DNA of 31,148 bases. Origin: CAZTVF01 sp964616985. GTDB lineage: Bacteria > Planctomycetota > Phycisphaerae > SM23-33. The notes beneath the pieces were generated by a model. The model had not been told where the DNA came from, did no database searches, and worked only from the letters and a program-made list of their open reading frames with translations. Shown here piece after piece: positions 30,422-31,148 of the stretch (positions within the stretch are counted from its first letter, which is position 1; every line of letters starts with the position of its first letter). The position numbers and the translations under genes were made by a program. The stretch is taken from contig CAZTVF010000064.1 in assembly GCA_964616985.1 (NCBI GenBank), positions 1 through 31,148 on the forward strand, read 5' to 3'.

Positions 30422-31148
30422 TTACGTCCCTTCGTGCACTTCCTGCAGCGGGGCGCCGGCGTCGCCGGGGGCGTCGATGCCTTCGAAGTAAAGGTGCTTG
30501 TTCTCGCCGCCCTCGCCGTCGGACTCGGTCTTGAGCGTGACGACGATCTTCTTCTTGCCCTTGTACGAACCGCGGAGGATGTCCTCGCTGATCGGATCTT
30601 CCACGAGATGCTCGAGCGCGCGACGCAGCGGCCTCGCGCCGAAGTCCGGATTGAAGCCTTTGTCGATCAGGAACTGCCTCGCCTCTTCCGTCAGTTCCAG
30701 CTCCAGGCCCTGCTCCTCCATCAGCCGGCCGCGAACCTTGCGCAGCTCGTAGTCCACGATGATCACCAGGTCGTCACGCGTCAGCGCCTTGAACACAATG
30801 ATGTCGTCGAGGCGGTTGAGGAACTCCGGCCGGAAGTAACGCTCCACTTCCTTGTGGAGCATGTCCTTCATCTTTTCGTAGCTGGTGTCCTCGTCACGCT
30901 TGCCGAAACCGAAGCCGCCCTTGCTCTTGATCAACTCGGCCCCGATATTGGTCGTCAGGATCAGCACCGTGTTGCGGAAGTCCACGCGCCGCCCGAACGA
31001 ATCGGTCAGGTGCCCTTCTTCCATGATCTGCAGCAGCATGTTGAACACGTCGGGGTGGGCCTTCTCGATTTCATCCAGCAGCACGACCGCGTAAGGCCGG
31101 CGGCGGATGCGCTCGGTCAACTGGCCGCCTTCTTCGTAGCCCACGTAG
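30422..31148 (-). CDS. clpC: ClpC/ClpB-type AAA+ ATPase, C-terminal part (runs off right edge)
   Basis: The visible 242 residues begin at the edge as YVGYEEGGQLTERIRRRPYA and continue VVLLDEIEKAHPDVFNMLLQ, the Walker B of the second AAA+ module with the E-K-A-H-P-D signature. LTDSFGRRVDFRNTVLILTT then N-I-G-A is sensor 1. FRPEFLNRLDDIIVF carries the arginine finger region, and NPDFGARPLRRALEHLVEDP is sensor 2 in the small C-terminal domain. The protein is an unfoldase that works with ClpP (ClpC) or in disaggregation (ClpB). DSFGRRVDFRNT fits ClpC better; the distinguishing P-loop and N-domain lie outside the window, so the symbol is probable only. Stop TAA at 30424-30422. Confidence 0.92.
   Translation of the reverse strand, partial: YVGYEEGGQLTERIRRRPYAVVLLDEIEKAHPDVFNMLLQIMEEGHLTDSFGRRVDFRNTVLILTTNIGAELIKSKGGFGFGKRDEDTSYEKMKDMLHKEVERYFRPEFLNRLDDIIVFKALTRDDLVIIVDYELRKVRGRLMEEQGLELELTEEARQFLIDKGFNPDFGARPLRRALEHLVEDPISEDILRGSYKGKKKIVVTLKTESDGEGGENKHLYFEGIDAPGDAGAPLQEVHEGT

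Noticed and set aside
1..31148. CRISPR array, prophage, insertion sequence with transposase, rRNA or tRNA genes
   Set aside because: No regularly spaced direct repeats, no phage or transposase proteins and no RNA-gene structures could be seen in the window.

Overview
The window is GC-rich, densely coding DNA whose gene content suggests a Planctomycetota genome, probably of the Phycisphaerae type and probably from a metagenome assembly. This placement is inferred from style rather than from a marker gene. The signs are several uroporphyrinogen-decarboxylase-like (UroD-like) paralogs next to Gfo/Idh/MocA and FAD oxidoreductases, a large von Willebrand factor A (VWA) membrane protein, a giant TPR protein beside an ECF sigma/anti-sigma pair, and many short palindromic or foldback repeats between genes. 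A run of ten Ns at 7151-7160 is an assembly join.

Layout. From 1 to 4008 all genes are on the minus strand: the start of purD, a small lipoprotein gene, and a two-gene operon (membrane-anchored helical-repeat protein, then M42 peptidase). Palindromic repeats and a duplicated tail of the peptidase gene surround the lipoprotein gene. From 4274 to 4488 there is no protein gene, but a compact plus-strand transcription unit is visible: dyad, promoter, two strong hairpins with almost identical C-rich loops, and a U-tract. I read it as a small-RNA gene. From 4720 to 9308, again on the minus strand, come an unknown 246-aa protein, cysE, two UroD-like genes interrupted by the gap, and a Gfo/Idh/MocA oxidoreductase. 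Three adjacent intergenic gaps here each hold a different foldback repeat.

From 9725 to 11681 lies a leucine-biosynthesis unit: promoter, a Leu-rich 19-codon leader peptide, an attenuator terminator, leuA and a strong final terminator. A cold-shock protein gene (minus) and a hairpin repeat follow. A 736-aa protein of probable carbohydrate-related function (plus) converges on another UroD-like gene (minus). The VWA membrane protein (plus) diverges from that UroD-like gene and converges on a hybrid sensor kinase (minus). A PilZ protein, an anti-sigma factor and an ECF sigma factor continue on the minus strand. The 1486-aa TPR protein diverges from the sigma gene and is followed on the plus strand by a UroD-like gene and an FAD-dependent oxidoreductase. 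A perfect-stem terminator separates this group from the 3' part of a clpC-type gene that runs off the right edge.

The genes do not form one pathway. The recurrent theme is UroD-like proteins with oxidoreductases: three loci and four genes, only one of which keeps a complete His-x-Cys plus Cys zinc-site pattern. The least expected signals are in non-coding DNA: the candidate twin-C-loop small RNA, the leuA attenuator, and several nested or paired foldback repeats.
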